Shown here piece by piece: positions 60,152-64,000 of a DNA stretch of 64,000 bases. Both the position numbers and the translations under genes were made by a program. How positions within the stretch are numbered: position 1 is the first letter of the stretch; each line of letters opens with the position of its first letter. The stretch is from Clostridiales bacterium UBA3259 (GTDB taxonomy: Bacteria > Bacillota_A > Clostridia > Oscillospirales > Oscillospiraceae). The notes under the pieces are model-generated. The model was not told the DNA's origin. It saw only the letters and a list, made by a program, of their open reading frames with translations, and made no database searches. The stretch covers positions 34,094-98,093 of the forward strand of contig DEUP01000033.1 in the NCBI GenBank assembly GCA_002362625.1, given 5' to 3'.

Positions 60152-62122
60152 TTACTTCATCCCCCTTACTGCCGTCTTGCCGGCCTTGATCTTCAGTGCC
60201 AGCGGGATCTTGGAAGAGCAGACAAAGCCGCAGCTTCTGCACTCAATGCAGTCCATAACGTGCTGCTCCTTCATACCCTGCCAGTTCTCGGTATCCGCGT
60301 ACTTGGCAAAGTAGAGCGGCTTCAGCTCCATGGGACATACGTCCACACACCGGCCGCACTTGATGCACTCCACAGGCGTAGAGTGGTCGGTGGCCACGGC
60401 GATAATGCCGTTGGAACCCTTCATAATGGGCACATTGTAATCGCTTAAGGGGAAGCCCATCATGGGGCCGCCCATCTTCACGGTGATGTCCTCGCCCTGG
60501 ATGCCGCCGCAGTGGTCGATCAGCTCCTGAACGTTGGTGCCGATCTTTACGATGTAGTTGCCGGGCTTTGCCATATGCTCACCGGTAACGGTGACCACAC
60601 GCTCCACAAGGGGCATACCGGTGCGGACGGCGTCGGCAATGGCCTTGGTGGTGCTGACGTTGCTCACCACACAGCCCACGTCGGCAGGCAGACCGCCGCT
60701 GGGAACCTGACGTCCGGTGACCCGCTTAATGAGCATCTTTTCAGCACCCTGGGGGTACTTGGTCCTGGCAGGGACAACCTCGATGCCAGGGATGTCCTTC
60801 ACCTTCTCGGTCAGCAAAGCGATGGCATCAGGCTTGTTGTCTTCGATAACAATGAAGCCTCTCTCCGCGCTGACGGTCTTCATCATGATCTTCAGGCCGT
60901 AGATCACGTCGTCGGCGTACTCTAAGAGCACCCGATGATCGGCGGTGAGGAGCGGCTCACATTCGCAGCCGTTGAGCAAAATGGTGTCCACGGGCTTTGC
61001 GGGCTTGAGCTTTACGGAGGTGGGGAAGCCGGCGCCGCCCATACCCACAATGCCCTTCTCCCGGATCAGGGCCACCACATCGTCCTGGGTCAGGCTGTCG
61101 GGATCCGCCACGGGCTTGACGGATTCATGGATGGTGTTCTGAAAATCGTTCTTGATGACCACAGCGTCCATGGGGCAGCCCCGGGTGCCGTGCATTCTGG
61201 GTTCAATGGCAGTGACGGTGCCGCTGACGCTGGAATGGACGGTGCAGCTGATGAATCCGGCGGATTCGCCGATTTTCTGGCCCACCTGCACATAGTCCCC
61301 CACGGCCACAACGGGAGTTGCGGGAGCGCCGGCGTGCTGGGACAGGGGGATCACCACTTCCGCAGGCTCGGGGAACCGAACCAGAGGCATATGCTCCGTC
61401 AACTCCTTCCGCTCGGAAGGGTGGACGCCGCCGTAGTAACCGGCGAACCGGCTGTCCCGGATGGAATCCACATATTCCTTGGTCTTCTTGAAGTTGACCT
61501 TGGAATAATCCCGAATCTGAACGGGCTGGTTCAGGAACTCTTCCAGCCGGCCCTGGGCCTTCAGCTTCTGGTAGATCTTCTCCCAGGCGCAGTCCTTATT
61601 GGGGTCAACCTCGCACTTGCCGTTCTTGGCGCCGCCGCACTGGCCGTTGACCAGGCTCTTGGAGCAGTCCACAATGGGGCAGATGCCGCCGGTGATGTTC
61701 AAATAGCACTGATCGCAGGCGTCGCAGGCCTTCTTGGTCAGGGCCATGCCGTGATAACCGGTGTAGTTCAGGGAGTTGCTGGCCGCGTAAACCGGCAGAC
61801 TTTCCTTCTCAAGATCCGCCACGGTCTGGATGCCCAGTCCGCAGGCCGCCACCAAAACGTGCTCCGTACCCTGGGGAATCAGGTCCTTCAGCGCTTTAAT
61901 GGTTTGGGTCTTGTTGCACAGGAAGTCCACCCTTGCGGTGCCTGTTACGGTTTTACCCTCGTCGGACACAACCTTCACAAGGTTTTCGCACTCCTCCTCT
62001 TCCAGAGAGGTGAATTCCTTGAAACACTTGTTGCAGGCAATGATGAAGAGATTGTCCTTGCCGTCCAGCAGGGCCTTCAGCTCTTCCGTTGCCTTCAGCC
62101 TATACTTCGTATAATTCTCCAA
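60152..62122 (-). CDS. MetV-RnfC fusion protein
   Basis: 656 residues from a TTG start at 62122 with AAGGAGG seven bases upstream. Residues 1-~215 are a MetV/MTHFR_C domain (IIACNKCFKEF, VAACGLGIQTV, CDACDQCYLNITGGICPIVDC, QCGGAKNGKCEVD), closely like the separate metV gene. About 225-656 is RnfC: YYGGVHPSERKELT, the NADH-site loop GIVGMGGAGFPTSVKL, and two 4Fe-4S motifs CIKCGRCVDVCPM and CIECRSCGFVCSS. Known RnfC2 proteins feed NADH electrons to MetV-MetF in some acetogens, so a soluble RnfC-MetV-MetV-MetF complex is the likely product. Confidence 0.92.
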   Translation of the reverse strand: MENYTKYRLKATEELKALLDGKDNLFIIACNKCFKEFTSLEEEECENLVKVVSDEGKTVTGTARVDFLCNKTQTIKALKDLIPQGTEHVLVAACGLGIQTVADLEKESLPVYAASNSLNYTGYHGMALTKKACDACDQCYLNITGGICPIVDCSKSLVNGQCGGAKNGKCEVDPNKDCAWEKIYQKLKAQGRLEEFLNQPVQIRDYSKVNFKKTKEYVDSIRDSRFAGYYGGVHPSERKELTEHMPLVRFPEPAEVVIPLSQHAGAPATPVVAVGDYVQVGQKIGESAGFISCTVHSSVSGTVTAIEPRMHGTRGCPMDAVVIKNDFQNTIHESVKPVADPDSLTQDDVVALIREKGIVGMGGAGFPTSVKLKPAKPVDTILLNGCECEPLLTADHRVLLEYADDVIYGLKIMMKTVSAERGFIVIEDNKPDAIALLTEKVKDIPGIEVVPARTKYPQGAEKMLIKRVTGRQVPSGGLPADVGCVVSNVSTTKAIADAVRTGMPLVERVVTVTGEHMAKPGNYIVKIGTNVQELIDHCGGIQGEDITVKMGGPMMGFPLSDYNVPIMKGSNGIIAVATDHSTPVECIKCGRCVDVCPMELKPLYFAKYADTENWQGMKEQHVMDCIECRSCGFVCSSKIPLALKIKAGKTAVRGMK

Positions 62123-62241
62123 TTGCTTACCTCCTTACATGATGCCCTCCGCCCTGCCCTCCGGCAGGTGTGAAGCGCATTTGGTTTCAGAATATCAAAG
62201 GGAATGTCATGACAGCGGGCATACGTCCGCCCATCTCTACC

Positions 62242-62269
62242 ATTATACCAGCGTTTTTAGAAAAAGCAA
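62242..62269 (-). promoter_or_regulatory. SigA-type promoter of the rnfC-metV-metF operon
   Basis: The minus strand reads TTGCTT (62269-62264), a 16-base spacer, TATAAT (62247-62242), leaving a leader of about 110 bases with no obvious riboswitch. Confidence 0.7.
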
Positions 62270-62438
62270 CCGGAAATCCAGGAAAACGACCCTTCTTTTG
62301 CTTTCTCTTCTTGAGTCTGATACTGCCATTATACCTGGGTTGATCCCTCTTGGCAATCCCAGCTTAGGATTATTTTCACTCTTTCTCCTTTCCATTTCCC
62401 GGATTTTTGTGTATACTGAAAGAAAACTTTTCCTCGGC

Positions 62439-62465
62439 TGAAACATTTTTCTTTCCCCATGCGTG
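62439..62465 (+). promoter_or_regulatory. Putative ECF-type promoter of the second sigma gene
   Basis: TGAAAC (62439-62444), a 17-base T/C-rich spacer, CGTG (62462-62465). This resembles the TGAAAC-N16/17-CGT promoters of Bacillus ECF sigma factors and suggests autoregulation. A SigA-like -10 TATACT also lies at 62412-62417 with a poor -35. Confidence 0.5.
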
Positions 62466-62506
62466 TTAGGGGTGAAAAGGCCAACAAACAGAAAGGATGT
62501 GACCCT

Positions 62507-62992
62507 ATGACAGAAGCCTTTTTATCCTGGGCCATGAAGCTCCACGGAGACGCCGTATACCGACTGGCCCTGTGCCGTCTGCAAAACGCCGCCGACGCAG
62601 AGGACGTATACCAGGAGACCTTCCTTCGCCTGTTCCAGGAGAAGCAGGCCCCCTCCTGGGAGGCGGAGCGGCTGAAGGCCTGGCTTCTCCGGGTAGCCAT
62701 AAACAAATGCACCGACATTGCCAGAAAGCGGAAGCACACCGCCGCCCTCACCCTGGAGGACATACCCAATCTCTCTATGGAAGGAGACTATGGCTCCATC
62801 GAGCTGTGGGACGCCGTCAGCCGTCTGCCGGAAAAATACCGGATTGTCTTCCACCTGTACTACGGCGAAGGGTACAAGACCCAGGAAATCGCCGATCTGT
62901 TATCCATCCCCGCGGCCACCGTCCGGGTCAACCTGAACCGGGCCAGAGCCACTCTCAGAAAGGAGCTTACCTGCAATGACAAAATATCCTGA
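62507..62992 (+). CDS. ECF-type RNA polymerase sigma factor (second)
   Basis: 161 residues. Region 2 (about 10-75: AVYRLALCRLQNAADAEDVYQETFLRLF, in part, and RLKAWLLRVAINKCTDIARK) and region 4 (about 105-155: LPEKYRIVFHLYYGEGYKTQEIADLL, in part, and ATVRVNLNRARATLRK) are present. The ATG at 62507 follows AAAGGATGTGACCCT. Its end overlaps the anti-sigma-like gene by 17 bases, so the two form a switch. Confidence 0.9.
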   Translation: MTEAFLSWAMKLHGDAVYRLALCRLQNAADAEDVYQETFLRLFQEKQAPSWEAERLKAWLLRVAINKCTDIARKRKHTAALTLEDIPNLSMEGDYGSIELWDAVSRLPEKYRIVFHLYYGEGYKTQEIADLLSIPAATVRVNLNRARATLRKELTCNDKIS

Positions 62993-64000
62993 TTTTACCG
63001 AAGATTACCGGAACCTGAGCCAGAACATCCACGCCCCTGCCCATTTGCAGTCCGCCGTTCTGAGCGCTCTCCGGGAGGGCGAACCCACAAAGATGCAAAA
63101 GGCCCGGAGGAAAGGCCGCTACAGCCGGGGCTTCTCCTTCCTCCAAAAGGCAGCCGTGGCCGCCCTCATTGCCCTGCTCATTCCTGTCACAGCCTTCGCC
63201 GCCGTCAAGGTTACCGGCGGAATCCGGGAGCAGCTTGCCCTGTTTGGCGTCAAGGATGTGGCTGCGGCAGAGCCCCTCATCACCACCTTCCCCACCCAGC
63301 CGGCGGAAACCGAAGCAGGCCAGGAAGGGTATGTCGCCTTCAACATTCTGGAAGCGGCCTGCGACAGCCAGAACATCTTTGCCACAGCCGAAATGAAGCC
63401 TCTCACCGACAAGTATTTTCTGGTTCCCAGCGATCTTGGCATCAACGAACCCATGGGCTGCATGATGATGGAGGGTTACGAAGGGGATCCGGCTATGACC
63501 ATCCAGGACTATGCCGCCTCCATTGGCAAAGAAATCTTAATCGCCGGTATCTATCTGGACGTGGAAAACTCCCCTGTTGGGCTGGGAATGTGGTCCACCG
63601 CCAAAGCGGACGGAACCATTCTCCGGAATTTCTCCGGAGGCAACGATACCGGATCCCCCACCATTCCAGTAAAGGTGACGTGCCTGTACCATACGATAGA
63701 TGATTCCGTATCGGAGCGGTTTGAATACCAGATTGAACTCACCGATAACAGCACCAAGACCGCCGTGAAGACCTTCACCCAGTTCTCCGACACCTCAGAA
63801 ATAAAGGTGGAGATGAAGGAAATGGTCATTGAGAAAACGGAACTGGGCTATACGGTCACCACCACATACCAGGATCCCACCAACGCTTCCTACCATGTCA
63901 GCCTGATGGACAAGGACGGGAATTACCTGCGTCAGCTTCCCGGCGCCACCCAGCCTGTCTGCGATGAAAACGGCATCTTCACGGTTGTCAACAGCTATCC
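62976..64000 (+). CDS. Anti-sigma-like membrane protein (partial, runs off the right edge)
   Basis: At least 341 codons. The ATG at 62976 follows AAAGGAGCTTACCTGCA and overlaps the sigma gene. A basic cytoplasmic N-terminus (1-~55) precedes one membrane segment (about 56-76, LQKAAVAALIALLIPVTAFA) and a large extracytoplasmic beta-rich region with DUF4179-like organisation (DKYFLVPSDLG, NILEAACDSQNIFATAEM). The layout copies the first sigma/anti-sigma pair at 55214-57048, though sequence identity looks low. The C-terminus lies outside the window. Confidence 0.8.
   Translation, partial: MTKYPDFTEDYRNLSQNIHAPAHLQSAVLSALREGEPTKMQKARRKGRYSRGFSFLQKAAVAALIALLIPVTAFAAVKVTGGIREQLALFGVKDVAAAEPLITTFPTQPAETEAGQEGYVAFNILEAACDSQNIFATAEMKPLTDKYFLVPSDLGINEPMGCMMMEGYEGDPAMTIQDYAASIGKEILIAGIYLDVENSPVGLGMWSTAKADGTILRNFSGGNDTGSPTIPVKVTCLYHTIDDSVSERFEYQIELTDNSTKTAVKTFTQFSDTSEIKVEMKEMVIEKTELGYTVTTTYQDPTNASYHVSLMDKDGNYLRQLPGATQPVCDENGIFTVVNSY

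Noticed and set aside
1..64000. CRISPR arrays, tRNA/rRNA genes, insertion sequences, prophage or defence islands
   Set aside because: No regularly spaced repeats, no tRNA-like cloverleaf or CCA end, no transposase, integrase, phage structural or known defence gene was seen in the coding content.

Overview
The window looks like chromosome from an anaerobic, low-oxygen-tolerance gut Firmicute, most likely a Clostridia of the Oscillospiraceae type. This is inferred from the GC-rich Firmicutes-style genes (YlmH, DUF896/YnzC, YqeG, a CD1247-like protein), strong AGGAGG ribosome sites, SigA promoters with 17-bp spacers, an oxygen-independent (cbi-type) cobalamin pathway and a MetF/MetV/RnfC methylene-THF reductase module. 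I see no tRNA, rRNA, CRISPR array, insertion sequence or prophage.

Layout. 1-5185: a branched-chain amino acid ABC operon on the minus strand (livK-H-M-G-F), preceded by a strong promoter, a short ORF rich in Leu/Val/Ile codons and an intrinsic terminator, which together look like leader-peptide attenuation. 5189-8277: a class B penicillin-binding protein and an FHA-FtsW/RodA fusion. 8362-21892: housekeeping genes (endonuclease IV, WYL regulator, DUF1294, purine nucleoside phosphorylase, CPBP protease, two flavoproteins, YlmH, DUF896, Nudix, YgiQ radical SAM, membrane XRE regulator, folA, thyA). 21995-25813: a 1272-residue secreted protein with a lysozyme-like domain that appears to lack its active site and about ten SH3b-like modules. 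26121-32859: mnmA, a Y-family polymerase with a YolD-like partner, a TIM-barrel protein, a Na/Pi symporter and a nucleotidyltransferase.

33234-51573 is the core of the window: a cobalamin locus of about 18 kb on the plus strand. A first cobalamin riboswitch with its own promoter and terminator controls a BtuFCD-type importer. A second promoter and riboswitch precede a 13-gene synthesis operon: cbiK, a lipoprotein, cbiA, C, D, L, F, G, H, a CbiJ-CbiE-CbiT fusion, cbiB, cobD and cbiP. The cobalt chelatase CbiK carries a lipoprotein signal, the importer ATPase carries an extra C-terminal domain, and a long inverted repeat lies between the second riboswitch and cbiK. The early tetrapyrrole steps, the corrinoid adenosyltransferase, and lower-ligand assembly (cobU/S/T) are not in this window.

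51640-64000: CD1247-like protein, efp, M24 peptidase, YqeG phosphatase, an unknown protein, an ECF sigma/anti-sigma pair, an LCP cell-wall ligase, the metF-metV-(metV-rnfC) operon, and a second ECF sigma/anti-sigma pair that runs off the end. Methylene-THF reduction feeds methyl groups to corrinoid-dependent reactions, so the last block is metabolically compatible with the cobalamin locus.
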